Below the pieces are notes generated by a model. It searched no databases. It was not told the origin of the DNA and was given only the letters and a program-made list of their open reading frames with translations. Positions 25,211 through 34,285 of a DNA stretch of 64,000 nt are shown here, piece after piece; the stretch's first letter is position 1, and every line of letters begins with the position of its first letter. The stretch is from the NCBI GenBank assembly GCA_033763555.1, contig JANRKK010000001.1:11843-75842 (forward strand). Direction: 5' to 3'. The DNA comes from JALYJG01 sp033763555. Lineage in GTDB: Bacteria; Pseudomonadota; Alphaproteobacteria; UBA9219. A program made the translations under genes and the position numbers.

Positions 25211-26320
25211 ATGCACCTTGCTTTCATTGATATTGCCGTGGCTTATGCGGCCGACCGCCCTGAGCAGGACGCGCCGCTGGGCGGCACCACCTCGGCTGTG
25301 TGCTTTCTGTCGCGTGAGCTGGTGAAGGCCGGAATTGCCTGCACCCTGTTCAATAAAATTCAAAAACCGGAAACCGCGCATGGCGTCCGCGCCATGCCTC
25401 TGGAAAGCCTGATCGAGGAAAGATCGAATACCGACTATACCGCTTTTATTTTCTGTGGACGCTGGGTGGAATGGCTGGTCAATCTGGTAAGCGAGGGTGG
25501 AACCGCGCCCGTCATCGCCTGGATGCATGAAAGCAGTTTTAATCCGGAGCTGGTTCCGGCGTTGAATACCTTTCATGCCGTGGCCTTCGTCAGTGAATGG
25601 CAGAAGCGCATCAACCAGCCGCATATGAAACCGCATTGGCAGCAAACGGTTTTGCGCAACGCTATGAACCCGCGCGCGGTGAATTTATTTCAAACAGGAG
25701 AACTCATTCTTGCGGCCAAGAGCAATCCACCCGTACTTCTCTATGCCGGGGCGACGCCGCGCGGTGCTTTTCATATTCCAGCTGTGCTTGACCATCTGCG
25801 CCCAAAAACCAGCAATTTCACGGCAGAGATTTATTGCGATTGCAGCCCTTCTCGCGACCCGCAATCCAATGAGCACTATATCAACTGGATACGCGGCCTG
25901 CCGAATGTTGCGCATGTCGGCATGGTCGGACAGACGAAATTGCTGGAACAGATGAAGCGCGCCTCTTTCCTAATCTCGCCCAACACATGGCCGGAAACAT
26001 CCTGTATTGCGTTGATCGAAGCAATGGCGGCGGGATTATCGGTGATTACGACCAACCGCGCCGTGCTGCCGGAAACCGCGGCAGGTTATGCGCGACATGT
26101 GGTGGTGGATGATATTGATCATCCAACGCGTTTCGATATACCCCTGCCCTACGAAGTTTTTGCTGAGGCCGTTAGTTCCGCCATGAAGGAATGGAACGAA
26201 GATTTAGAAAAAACCGAACGGCGATTGCAAAAACAGGTCGCTTACTTCCGCGAACATTACCAATGGCACCAGCGCGTGCAGCCTTGGGTAGAGTTTGTAC
26301 GGAGCCTAAGTGCCACCTGA
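25211..26320 (+). CDS. GT4-like glycosyltransferase
   Basis: A 369-residue GT-B protein. It has LGGTTSAVCFLSRELVKAG near the N-terminus and a donor site SPNTWPETSCIALIEAMAAGLSVITTN, typical of GT4. Substrates are unknown. It is divergent from the amidase gene; a TATACT box with a distant TTGGCG lies in the 78-bp spacer. Its last 15 bp overlap the end of the convergent yqeY gene. A role in cell-envelope glycan synthesis is likely from context, not shown. Confidence 0.85.
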   Translation: MHLAFIDIAVAYAADRPEQDAPLGGTTSAVCFLSRELVKAGIACTLFNKIQKPETAHGVRAMPLESLIEERSNTDYTAFIFCGRWVEWLVNLVSEGGTAPVIAWMHESSFNPELVPALNTFHAVAFVSEWQKRINQPHMKPHWQQTVLRNAMNPRAVNLFQTGELILAAKSNPPVLLYAGATPRGAFHIPAVLDHLRPKTSNFTAEIYCDCSPSRDPQSNEHYINWIRGLPNVAHVGMVGQTKLLEQMKRASFLISPNTWPETSCIALIEAMAAGLSVITTNRAVLPETAAGYARHVVVDDIDHPTRFDIPLPYEVFAEAVSSAMKEWNEDLEKTERRLQKQVAYFREHYQWHQRVQPWVEFVRSLSAT

Positions 26321-26773
26321 CAAAATATTTTTAATTAGGTTGCTGGCGATGCCGAAATCCATTTGCCCGGCATAGGTTTTTTTCATTTCGCCCATGACTT
26401 TGCCCATATCCTTGATGTCCTTGGCGCCGATGGCGGCAATAGCCTTGGTGATCGCCGCCTTGATTTCATCCTCGCCCATTTGCTTCGGCAGAAAACGCTC
26501 GATGACGGTGATTTCTTCGCTTTCCTGTTTCACGAGATCAGGGCGATTGCCCTTTTCATACAGCGCAATGGATTCCCTGCGCTGTTTGATCATACCCTGC
26601 ATCATGGAGCAGATGGCTTCGTCGGAAATGCCCTCAGTATTGCCCGTTGGGCGCGCCGCGATATCGAAATCTTTCAGCTTCGCGAGAATAAGCCGGACTG
26701 TTGCGACAGTACGCTCATCCTTGCCCAGCAAGGCGGTCTTCAAAGCATCGTTGAATTGTGTGCGGAGCATCAT
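26306..26773 (-). CDS. GatB/YqeY-domain protein
   Basis: A 155-residue YqeY-family protein related to the tRNA-binding tail domain of the amidotransferase subunit GatB. It shows RLILAKLKDFDIAARP, IKQRRESIALYEKG and the C-terminal KTYAGQMDFGIASNLIK. YqeY is thought to bind tRNA or act with aminoacylation, but its cellular role is open. GAGAGG stands just before tandem ATG codons at 26773 and 26770. It follows the PBP1a gene by 12 bp on the same strand, in a likely operon. Confidence 0.88.
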   Translation of the reverse strand: MMLRTQFNDALKTALLGKDERTVATVRLILAKLKDFDIAARPTGNTEGISDEAICSMMQGMIKQRRESIALYEKGNRPDLVKQESEEITVIERFLPKQMGEDEIKAAITKAIAAIGAKDIKDMGKVMGEMKKTYAGQMDFGIASNLIKNILSGGT

Positions 26774-26785
26774 ATCCTCTCAGGG

Positions 26786-29335
26786 TTAATAGAGACCGCC
26801 TGTACCCATTGTGGCAGGGGAACTGGCGGCAGGTGCAGGTTTCTCGGCTTTCGTGGCAGGCGCGTCAGCAGGCGCGGGCTCTGAGTCAAAAGGATTCATC
26901 ACTGTCACGCTGTTATCCGACATGGCCGCCGCCGCGCCTTCGCTGGCGACGCCCGTCACGCTGCCATCCAGAATGGGCCTTGGCTGACCTTCTTGCGGTT
27001 CCGTGCCGGGAATAAAGGATTCCCAGATCGCGCTTTTATCGCGCGCCGAGGCGAGCATTTCCGTTTCCGGGTTGACGCGCACCATGCGTAAACCTGGCGG
27101 CACGCGGAATGGCACGGCGGGTTTATCTTTCAACGCCTCGACCATGAAATCCTTGAAAATCGGTACAGCAACGCTGGCACCCGTTTCATGCGAGCCCAGC
27201 GGCTTGGGATCATCGAACCCTACATAGACGGCACAGACCAGATCAGGCGTAAAGCCGACAAACCACGCATCGCGGTTTTCGTTGGTGGTTCCCGTCTTGC
27301 CCGCCAAAGGTACACCGACATCCTTCAACTTGATAGCCGTGCCGCGCTGAACAACGCCTTCGAGAATGGACACCATCTGATAAACCGTACGCGGGTCTTC
27401 GATCTGTTCGCGCGTATCGGCGATGTCCGGCGGCATCATATCCGGCGACCAGCCCAGATTCTGGCAATTGCTGCAATCCCGCTGATCAATCCGCCAGATG
27501 GTTTTACCATCGCGGTCTTCCACACGGTCGATCAGGCTGGGGACAATTTTTTTACCGCCATTGACGATCATACCATAGGACGTGGCAAGCCGGAGCGGCG
27601 TGGTTTCCTTGGCGCCAAGCGAGAAAGACAGAAGCTCCGGCATCTCATCCACCACATCGAACTTCCTGGCATATTCGACGATTCCGGGCATGCCGATGGC
27701 ATTCGCCAGACGTACAGTCATAACGTTACGCGATTTCTCGACGCCAACACGCAGAGGCGTCGGGCCGTAAAATTCCTGCGAATAATTTTCGGGACGCCAA
27801 AGCGGCAGGCCCGGCCCTTGAAAATACTCAAACGGTGCATCGAGGATGAGGCTGGCTGGCGTAAAACCCTTATCCAGCGCAGCCATATAGACAAAGGGCT
27901 TGAAGGCCGAACCAGGCTGACGCAACGCCTGCGTCGCGCGGTTGAACTGGCTGATGCGCGCACTGAATCCGCCACCCATCGCATAAACGCGGCCCGTATG
28001 CGGATCGAGAACGACGATTGCCCCCTGCACCACCGGAACCTGCCGAAGGGTGTAAGTGTTTTCAGGATAGGCTTTGCCATCCGGGCCCGTTTTTACAGGC
28101 TCAACCAAAATGACATCGCCGAGACTGAGAACATCGGAAGGCTTGCGGATGGCCGGGCCGAACTTGTTATCCGGTAACTCGCGGCGCGCCCAGCTGAGTT
28201 CACTCCAGGGAATGCGCCCGCGCTTATTGTCGGCAAAGACGATATGCGCTTCGCCATCCTTAAGGGCATTCACGGCGGCGATTTGCCACACTTCTCCGCC
28301 TGGCGGCGGCGTGACTTTGGCCAGCTGCTTATCCCAATTGCCAAAGTCGGAGAAATGCGCGACAGGCCCCCGCCAGCCGCGTTCGCGACGATCGAAAGCA
28401 ATCAGGCCGTTACGCAAGGCACGGTTGGCAATATCCTGCAATTTCGGGTTCAGACTGGTTTTGACGGCGAGCCCACCTTCCAGAAGTTTTTGCTCTCCAT
28501 ATTGCGCGACCAACTGCCGACGCACTTCTTCAGAATAATAATCGGCGGTTACTGTTTGCGCCTCATCGCGGCGGCGGACTTCCAAAGGTTCTTCGCGCGC
28601 AAGGGCGGCTTCGTCGCGGGTGATGTAACCATCTTCGCGCATGCGGCTGATAACCCAGTTGCGGCGTGCGACAGCGGCATCATGATCGCGCACAGGCTGG
28701 TAATTATTCGGAGCCTTAGGCAAAGCTGCAAGATAGGCAGCTTCAGCAATCGTCAACTCATCCAGCGACTTGTTAAAATAATTCAGCGCCGCGGCAGCCA
28801 CGCCATAGGAACGGTTGCCAAAAAAAATCTCATTAATATAGATTTCAAGAATGCGGTCTTTTGTCAGCGCCTTTTCAAGCCGCGTTGCGAGGATGACTTC
28901 CCGCACCTTGCGTGCCAGCGAAACTTCATTGGTCAGTAGCATATTCTTGGCGACCTGCTGCGTGATGGTCGAAGCACCCATGGGATGCTTGTCGCGCCCC
29001 ATATTTTCGATATTGACGAAAACGGCGCGGATGATGCCGGAATAATCGACGCCCTTGTGCTGATAAAAATCCTGATCCTCGGCGGCCAGAAAAGCCTGCG
29101 TAACACGCTTGGGAACAACCTGGATGGGTACGAAAACTCTTTGTTCGGCGGCGATAGTGGCCATCATCCGGCCATCATCGGCATAGATACGGCTGAGGAT
29201 GGGGGGCCGATAATCTTTTAGATAGGAATAATCCGGCAAGTCCTTGCTGTAATGGCTGAAAAGCATGACGACAATCACCACGCCCGCGCCCAGCAGGAGC
29301 ATGCCCAAAGACAGAAGGGTGGATATAAGGCGCAT
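26786..29335 (-). CDS. mrcA: Penicillin-binding protein 1A
   Basis: An 849-residue bifunctional class A PBP that polymerises and cross-links peptidoglycan in the periplasm. One N-terminal membrane anchor (residues 4-26) is followed by the GT51 domain with catalytic Glu86 in AAEDQDFYQHKG and the STITQQVAKN motif. After an OB-like insert comes the transpeptidase with SxxK at Ser476-Lys479, SRN and the KTGTT box. The C-terminal 70 residues are a Pro/Ala-rich tail. yqeY follows closely and a Rieske oxygenase gene precedes it. Confidence 0.95.
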   Translation of the reverse strand: MRLISTLLSLGMLLLGAGVVIVVMLFSHYSKDLPDYSYLKDYRPPILSRIYADDGRMMATIAAEQRVFVPIQVVPKRVTQAFLAAEDQDFYQHKGVDYSGIIRAVFVNIENMGRDKHPMGASTITQQVAKNMLLTNEVSLARKVREVILATRLEKALTKDRILEIYINEIFFGNRSYGVAAAALNYFNKSLDELTIAEAAYLAALPKAPNNYQPVRDHDAAVARRNWVISRMREDGYITRDEAALAREEPLEVRRRDEAQTVTADYYSEEVRRQLVAQYGEQKLLEGGLAVKTSLNPKLQDIANRALRNGLIAFDRRERGWRGPVAHFSDFGNWDKQLAKVTPPPGGEVWQIAAVNALKDGEAHIVFADNKRGRIPWSELSWARRELPDNKFGPAIRKPSDVLSLGDVILVEPVKTGPDGKAYPENTYTLRQVPVVQGAIVVLDPHTGRVYAMGGGFSARISQFNRATQALRQPGSAFKPFVYMAALDKGFTPASLILDAPFEYFQGPGLPLWRPENYSQEFYGPTPLRVGVEKSRNVMTVRLANAIGMPGIVEYARKFDVVDEMPELLSFSLGAKETTPLRLATSYGMIVNGGKKIVPSLIDRVEDRDGKTIWRIDQRDCSNCQNLGWSPDMMPPDIADTREQIEDPRTVYQMVSILEGVVQRGTAIKLKDVGVPLAGKTGTTNENRDAWFVGFTPDLVCAVYVGFDDPKPLGSHETGASVAVPIFKDFMVEALKDKPAVPFRVPPGLRMVRVNPETEMLASARDKSAIWESFIPGTEPQEGQPRPILDGSVTGVASEGAAAAMSDNSVTVMNPFDSEPAPADAPATKAEKPAPAASSPATMGTGGLY

Positions 29336-29400
29336 GGGATTTCAGAGATGATTCGTCCGCCGCCCTTTGTACTACCGGAGGGCCTGTGGCGGCAAGGAAC

Positions 29401-30450
29401 TCAGCTGCGCCACTTCAAAACAGTCTCTTTGACCGGATTGCTGAAAGGGCGGTTTTCGGCCTGGGCGCGGCTGAATTCATTGCGGATTTGCTGATACCAG
29501 CGGGCCTGCGTATCGGCATCGCGAATAAGCATCAGATTTTGCTCATGCTTCAGACCATCCTGCTGCAGGACGACGACATTACGATCCTGCCCCAGAAAGC
29601 GGCGCGCAAAAATCTTCGCAATCGGAGCCAGAAGCTTGAGCCACCCGACCGTCGTATAGATGCAATTGGTAATCTCGGTTTCCGTTTCGCTGATGGGTGT
29701 TACGCAGGTCAGGTTGCCAACGATGTGCTTGCCCACACGTATGTGCTCGATCCGCACACCGGGAAGCTGGAAAGAAATTTCGGTCTCTGGCGTGCCCCCG
29801 AGCAGCTTGTAAGCCTTGGAGTTGGAAGACGGCTTGTGGCGCTTCATGGTGAAGCCGAGATGGGAGGGGCCGAAGGGCTTCGCCTTCTCATGAATGGAGC
29901 GCCGCGAACGCCACCACCAGGATTGATGCACAAACGGCCCATGTGCCGGGTCCATCAGCCCCATGACCGCATGGTCAATGTGACAGGGAAAATTCATAAC
30001 CTCGTAGACCGTGGGTTGCTGATCTTCCGGAATATCGGGAATGACAGGAAGTGGTGGAAGCTGATCAATTTTGACCTTCGGGTCTTCCATGAAAATCCAG
30101 ATGCCACCCTGCGACTCCTGTACAGGATAGGAATGGATGCGGATATTCCCCGGCTCGATATTTTCATGGCCGACAAGAGAAGGGATAGCCGTGCATTGCC
30201 CGGCCATATCGAAACGCCAGCCATGGTAGCAGCACTCCACCTCGCAGCCGTCGAACTTGCCGTAGGATAAAGGCATGCCGCGATGCGGGCATATATCGCG
30301 GAGGGCGGAAATTTTTCCATCGGCCGCGCGCGCGAAAAGAATGGGTTCGCCCAGCAAAAGCTTGCTGGTCATTTTCCCGGTTTTCAGCCCCGCCGAAGGC
30401 AGCGCGTAGTACCAGAGATTGCGAAGAAAAGGACTGGATGGAGTGGTCAC
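29401..30450 (-). CDS. Rieske non-haem iron oxygenase
   Basis: A 349-residue ring-hydroxylating-type oxygenase alpha subunit. The Rieske centre C-X-H-X16-C-X2-H is at Cys54, His56, Cys73 and His76. The mononuclear iron motif D-X2-H-X4-H is in LMDPAHGPFVH near residue 165. The start is GTG at 30450 with AAGG seven bases upstream. The substrate is unknown. No reductase or beta subunit is adjacent, although a ferredoxin and its reductase lie about 10 kb away. It sits between gapR and mrcA on the same strand. Confidence 0.88.
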   Translation of the reverse strand: MTTPSSPFLRNLWYYALPSAGLKTGKMTSKLLLGEPILFARAADGKISALRDICPHRGMPLSYGKFDGCEVECCYHGWRFDMAGQCTAIPSLVGHENIEPGNIRIHSYPVQESQGGIWIFMEDPKVKIDQLPPLPVIPDIPEDQQPTVYEVMNFPCHIDHAVMGLMDPAHGPFVHQSWWWRSRRSIHEKAKPFGPSHLGFTMKRHKPSSNSKAYKLLGGTPETEISFQLPGVRIEHIRVGKHIVGNLTCVTPISETETEITNCIYTTVGWLKLLAPIAKIFARRFLGQDRNVVVLQQDGLKHEQNLMLIRDADTQARWYQQIRNEFSRAQAENRPFSNPVKETVLKWRS

Positions 30451-30465
30451 GCTTTAACCTTGCGG

Positions 30466-30717
30466 TTAGTGTTCCATCCCCAGGGCGGATTTGTAAAGCT
30501 CCAGCAATTCGTCCTGTTCCCGGCGCTTTTCCAGCTCTATCCGGCGGATTTGGATGATTTTGCGCAGGATTTTAACATCAAAACCTGTTCCTTTGGCTTC
30601 GGAATAAACCTCTTTCAGGTCTTCGGCCACGGCGGCTTTGTCTTCCTCAAGCTTTTCGATTCGCTTGACGAACGAACGCAAACGTTCGCTTGAAACTCCA
30701 CCTGAGGCGTCGGGCAT
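30466..30717 (-). CDS. gapR: Nucleoid-associated protein GapR (DUF2312)
   Basis: An 83-residue helical protein, the GapR/DUF2312 family typical of alphaproteobacteria. In Caulobacter GapR clamps overtwisted AT-rich DNA ahead of replication and transcription forks. Family marks are ERLRSFVKRIEKLEEDKA, the KEVYSEAKGTGFDVK turn, and ILRKIIQIRRIE. The ATG at 30717 has GGAG seven bases upstream; the longer frame from 30816 is unlikely. It lies 15 bp upstream of the Rieske gene. Confidence 0.9.
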   Translation of the reverse strand: MPDASGGVSSERLRSFVKRIEKLEEDKAAVAEDLKEVYSEAKGTGFDVKILRKIIQIRRIELEKRREQDELLELYKSALGMEH

Positions 30718-30857
30718 AGAAAGGCTCCATAAGAAAGGATAAGACGGGAGCGGCTTTCTAGAACAGTCATATGTATGAATCCAGCCTAAATCGACATAAG
30801 TTGTTAAGAAATTCAAGGCACGTTAGCATGTCCCGGTAACAGGAGAGAGTAAGCCAA

Positions 30858-31199
30858 ATGCCTTATCTTCTTCGTGACGAAAGCGGCAAGGTGGCCAAGG
30901 TCAGCGCGCGCGCCCTGCATGGCGGCGATCTGGTTCCCCATAATCACCCGGAAGTCGTCGCTTTCCTTCAGACCCGAGGGCATGACCCCAAGCAGATCGA
31001 AGAGGCCCTGAACGAATTGCGCCGCACCGACATGGAAATGTCGCGCGCCGTCGAAGACGTGATCATGGTTTTGCTGAAAAAGAATGTTTTGAAAATGTCG
31101 GACTTACCCAAGGCCGTGCAAGACCGCATGGCACTCCGCGTTAAGTTGCGCGTGACCATTCAGGATATTTACGATCAAGCCTCGGGATCCAAGAGCTAG
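30858..31199 (+). CDS. Conserved alphaproteobacterial protein upstream of nadK
   Basis: A 113-residue protein starting MPYLLRDESGKV, with the segment HNHPEVVAFL and a helical second half. I recall this family from many alphaproteobacteria under the misleading label tryptophan synthase beta-like. Its function is not known. AGGAGAGAG precedes the ATG. The NAD kinase gene starts 5 bp after its stop, so the two are co-transcribed, and it is divergent from gapR. Confidence 0.75.
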   Translation: MPYLLRDESGKVAKVSARALHGGDLVPHNHPEVVAFLQTRGHDPKQIEEALNELRRTDMEMSRAVEDVIMVLLKKNVLKMSDLPKAVQDRMALRVKLRVTIQDIYDQASGSKS

Positions 31200-31204
31200 G
31201 CTCC

Positions 31205-31966
31205 ATGAAAATTGCCTTCGTCGCGACGCATACGCCTCTTGCTGAACAAGCTCTCGCCGAGCTGACAAAGCAGTATGGCCAGTGCGATTTGAAGAGTGCC
31301 GATGTCGTTGTGACGCTTGGTGGTGATGGGCGCGCGCTTAAGACGCTGTACGAACTCATCGATGCGGATAAACCTGTCTACGCGATGCGCCGGACGGAAT
31401 CCGTCGGCTTCCTCTGCAATGATTATCAGCCCGACAAATTGCCGGAACGGCTGGCCAAGGCGCACAAAGTCGCGCTGCACCCTGTATGCCTGGAAGTGAA
31501 AAGCATCGACGGCAAAAAACAGACGGCGCGGGCGATTAACGAAATCACCGTCATCCGCGAGACGCCGCAATCGGCGCGGCTGCGCATCAGCGTCGATGGC
31601 ATTGAACGCATCGCGCAATACAGCGGTGACGGCATACTGGTTTCGACGCCCGCGGGCAGTACGGCTTATAACCATTCCTGCGGCGGGCCGATCATGCCGC
31701 TGGATGCCAATACACTGGTGATCACCGCCATTTCCGGATTCCGGCCGCGCAAATGGACTTATGCCGTCCTGCCGCAAGATGCCGTGATTGAGATCGACGC
31801 GCTGGAAACCGACAAGCGCCCTGTGCGTATCGAGGCGGGCGATGCCATTATCCATAAGGCGAAGTCAGCAAAAATCTGGCTCGACCGGAAAAAGAACCTG
31901 ACGCTGCTGTTCGATCCCGACCAGCATCTGGGCGAGCGCATCATCCGCGAGCAGTTTATGTTATAA
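31205..31966 (+). CDS. nadK: NAD kinase
   Basis: A 253-residue NAD+ kinase producing NADP+. The diagnostic GGDG motif is in VTLGGDGRALKTL near residue 40. Further marks are RRTESVGFLCND, AINEITVIRE and SGDGILVSTPAGSTAYNHSCGGPI. The length is on the short side, as usual for alphaproteobacterial forms. It begins 5 bp behind its small conserved partner. A promoter for the next gene begins 8 bp after its stop. Confidence 0.95.
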   Translation: MKIAFVATHTPLAEQALAELTKQYGQCDLKSADVVVTLGGDGRALKTLYELIDADKPVYAMRRTESVGFLCNDYQPDKLPERLAKAHKVALHPVCLEVKSIDGKKQTARAINEITVIRETPQSARLRISVDGIERIAQYSGDGILVSTPAGSTAYNHSCGGPIMPLDANTLVITAISGFRPRKWTYAVLPQDAVIEIDALETDKRPVRIEAGDAIIHKAKSAKIWLDRKKNLTLLFDPDQHLGERIIREQFML

Positions 31967-31973
31967 TTAAGCA

Positions 31974-32002
31974 TTGCTTGCGGTGTTTCGGCGGCTTATA
32001 AT
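31974..32002 (+). promoter_or_regulatory. Candidate promoter with perfect -10 box
   Basis: TTGCTT at 31974-31979 and a consensus TATAAT at 31997-32002 are separated by exactly 17 bp. It would start transcription near 32009, about 20 bases ahead of the GTG start of the orphan gene at 32029, and thus give that gene its own transcript separate from nadK. Confidence 0.55.
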
Positions 32003-32028
32003 ATTCCTGTTTTTAAAGGAAATATACT

Positions 32029-32628
32029 GTGGCTCGATATATTATATTTACACTGGGAACATCCCAAGAAATTCGAGAAGCGCTTCGCAACCATGAAGAT
32101 GCGGGCCTGATGTTGCAGGACGCAATTACTCGTGTCCTTTATGAAAACGGACGACATATACCTTCAAAAGAAAATCCTCCACCCCAGCCCGTCGCTTTAA
32201 ATATTGGAGACACTAAAGTCGGCCACGTTATTGGCCATTATTATGACGACCAAGTTCCCGGCATTCAGCTACATGAAATTCCGGTAGCACCGCACTCGAT
32301 TGCTTTTACAATGAATACCGCATACGTGGATGAATTTGCATCAATGCCAGCTGAACTCATTGGTTCTCGTATTTTGCGTCTCATGGATGGCTTTAGAAAT
32401 AACCCCGAAAAGAATTTCTCCTCCCTGCAAACCAATCCTGTTTTTTATAACGATACGGACGAGCCATTCCCTCTATGCATCATAAAATCTAACCCATTCA
32501 GACAACATGAAGCCGGGCTTCTCCTGAAAGGGGCGGATCAATCATATTGGAACGTACCTCCACATTACGATAGTCCACGCCGCCCCTTACAAGCCGTTGC
32601 GAGCCCCTCCAAAAAACTCAAGTCTTAA
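32029..32628 (+). CDS. Unknown protein
   Basis: A 199-residue protein with no recognised family, starting MARYIIFTLGTSQEIREAL. It contains a Pro-rich turn (KENPPPQP), a segment IGHYYDDQVPG and a basic Pro/Ser tail. No membrane segment or signal is evident. The start is GTG, with AAAGGA nine bases upstream and a good promoter before it. Base composition is AT-richer than nadK. The last 4 bp overlap the convergent msrA gene. Confidence 0.5.
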   Translation: MARYIIFTLGTSQEIREALRNHEDAGLMLQDAITRVLYENGRHIPSKENPPPQPVALNIGDTKVGHVIGHYYDDQVPGIQLHEIPVAPHSIAFTMNTAYVDEFASMPAELIGSRILRLMDGFRNNPEKNFSSLQTNPVFYNDTDEPFPLCIIKSNPFRQHEAGLLLKGADQSYWNVPPHYDSPRRPLQAVASPSKKLKS

Positions 32629-33095
32629 ATTCGGCAACTCCCGCCGCCGCGTTTTGCGATATATTGCTGATGATATTCCTCGGCACGCCAGAAAGGCGCG
32701 GCAGGCTCGATCACTGTCGCAATAGATTTACGATAACGGCCAGATTGTTCCAACCGATCACGGACTCTTTTGGCAGTTTTTTCTTGTTCCGGCGAGGTAT
32801 AGAAAATCGCCGAGCGGTATTGGTCGCCAATATCCGGCCCCTGCCGATTAACCTGCGTCGGGTCGTGAAGCGTGAAAAACTTCTCGACCAACGCTTCGTA
32901 AAAGATTTTTGTAGGATCGAAAGTGACCCGCACCACCTCGGCATGCCCCGTATGGCCATTGCAGACATCTTCATAGGTCGGCTGTTCTGTTGTGCCGCCG
33001 CTATAGCCGACTTCTGTTGCCACTACCCCTGGTAGCGCCGCAAAAGCCGCCTCAACACCCCAAAAGCACCCTGCCCCGAAAATTGCTTTTTCCAT
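32625..33095 (-). CDS. msrA: Peptide-methionine (S)-S-oxide reductase MsrA
   Basis: A 156-residue enzyme repairing methionine-S-sulphoxide in proteins. The catalytic Cys10 is in FGAGCFWGVE, and GYSGGTTEQPTYEDVCNGHTGHAE is the conserved binding segment. A Cys near the C-terminus (GGGSC) may serve as the resolving cysteine. No MsrB domain is fused. Only 32 bp separate it from the divergent Ppx/GppA gene, so the promoters must be compact or overlap coding sequence. Confidence 0.95.
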   Translation of the reverse strand: MEKAIFGAGCFWGVEAAFAALPGVVATEVGYSGGTTEQPTYEDVCNGHTGHAEVVRVTFDPTKIFYEALVEKFFTLHDPTQVNRQGPDIGDQYRSAIFYTSPEQEKTAKRVRDRLEQSGRYRKSIATVIEPAAPFWRAEEYHQQYIAKRGGGSCRI

Positions 33096-33127
33096 ATGCC
33101 CTCCTGTCCTCGAATCTGGTGTTAGTC

Positions 33128-34285
33128 ATGGCAATTTTCAAGGCGGTACGGCAGGCTGATGTCGCCTTTGATTCCGATTCGCCGGATGGAGTGCCCGACC
33201 GCATGGCCGATATTTACAGTATAAAAACGCCTGTCGTTGTGGTGATCGATGCAGGATCGAACAGCTTCCGGCTTGCTGCCTATGAGTGTGCAGGAAACTC
33301 ATATCACCCCTTGAACGAGGTAAAAAGTAACCCCGAACTGGCCAAAGGGACATATAAGGGTAATCGCGCTTTGGATTCTCACAGAATGCAACAGGCCGAA
33401 AGCGTATTGGAAGATTTTGGCAAGATTATACAAGATTATATCGAGGAAGACCGCGATGTAACCGTTCATGCCCTGGGAACAGCCGCCATCCGGTCGGTAC
33501 AGCATACGCAAGTTGGGCGTGATTTCCTCCACAAAGCAGAGCAGAAGCTGGGCCATACTATTCAAGTCATCACAGGAAGAAGAGAAGCTCTGCTAACGGG
33601 CATGGGCCTTTTATATGAAAATCCAAAAGCGCGCGGCGTTTTCGCCGGAATTGGCGGAGGAAGCATTGAGCTTGGCGCTATTAACAAGCAAGGCAGAGTT
33701 ATAAATCCCTCAGTCATCGACGAAGGCGCTTTATCAATTCATGAGGAATTTAAACGTGGCCGCAATCCTCGCGACGTTCTTTTCGAGGCACTGGAGCAAA
33801 CCGATTATAAAAAAGGTAAGACTCTTCGTATTACAGGAGGCGATTGGCGTGCCGTCGCCAGAGTTGTATCGGGACGCATACACGGCATAGAAGTTTCCCG
33901 CGAATTTCCTCATGGTTTGACTTTATCAGCCGATAAAATTCTTGAAGAGCTTGGAGGTTTTGGCCAAATCACATTGGCTGAACTAACGGCTATGCCTACG
34001 AGGGTGGCGGAACGCGCCGGACGGTTATGGACAAGCGCCGAAGCCTTGCGGGTTATTGTGGAATATCTTGAGCCCAAAGAAGTTATCTTCTCCAACGCAA
34101 GCATACGCGAAGGTGTACTTTATGCTCGTATTGCCGGGTACGATGTTACGCGCCTGACAAGCCATCCTGTGAAACAAGAACAATCTTCTTCCCCTGCACG
34201 CGTAGTGCCAGTTCCCCGCGCTTCAAAGCAAGCGCCAAATTTCCGAACAGCTCGCGCCGCCAGCCCTGTAAGGCTGGCACGCTAG
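33128..34285 (+). CDS. Ppx/GppA-family phosphatase with an extended tail
   Basis: A 385-residue member of the exopolyphosphatase/pppGpp phosphatase family. Phosphate-binding motifs are VVVIDAGSNSFRLAAYE near residue 35 and GIGGGSIELG near residue 180; the catalytic Glu lies in TGRREALL. The ATG at 33128 is favoured over one at 32990 inside msrA. The conserved domain ends near IREGVLYARI; the last 45 residues are a Ser/Pro/Arg/Ala tail encoded opposite the conserved end of rnd. Whether it degrades polyphosphate, pppGpp or both cannot be told. Confidence 0.88.
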   Translation: MAIFKAVRQADVAFDSDSPDGVPDRMADIYSIKTPVVVVIDAGSNSFRLAAYECAGNSYHPLNEVKSNPELAKGTYKGNRALDSHRMQQAESVLEDFGKIIQDYIEEDRDVTVHALGTAAIRSVQHTQVGRDFLHKAEQKLGHTIQVITGRREALLTGMGLLYENPKARGVFAGIGGGSIELGAINKQGRVINPSVIDEGALSIHEEFKRGRNPRDVLFEALEQTDYKKGKTLRITGGDWRAVARVVSGRIHGIEVSREFPHGLTLSADKILEELGGFGQITLAELTAMPTRVAERAGRLWTSAEALRVIVEYLEPKEVIFSNASIREGVLYARIAGYDVTRLTSHPVKQEQSSSPARVVPVPRASKQAPNFRTARAASPVRLAR

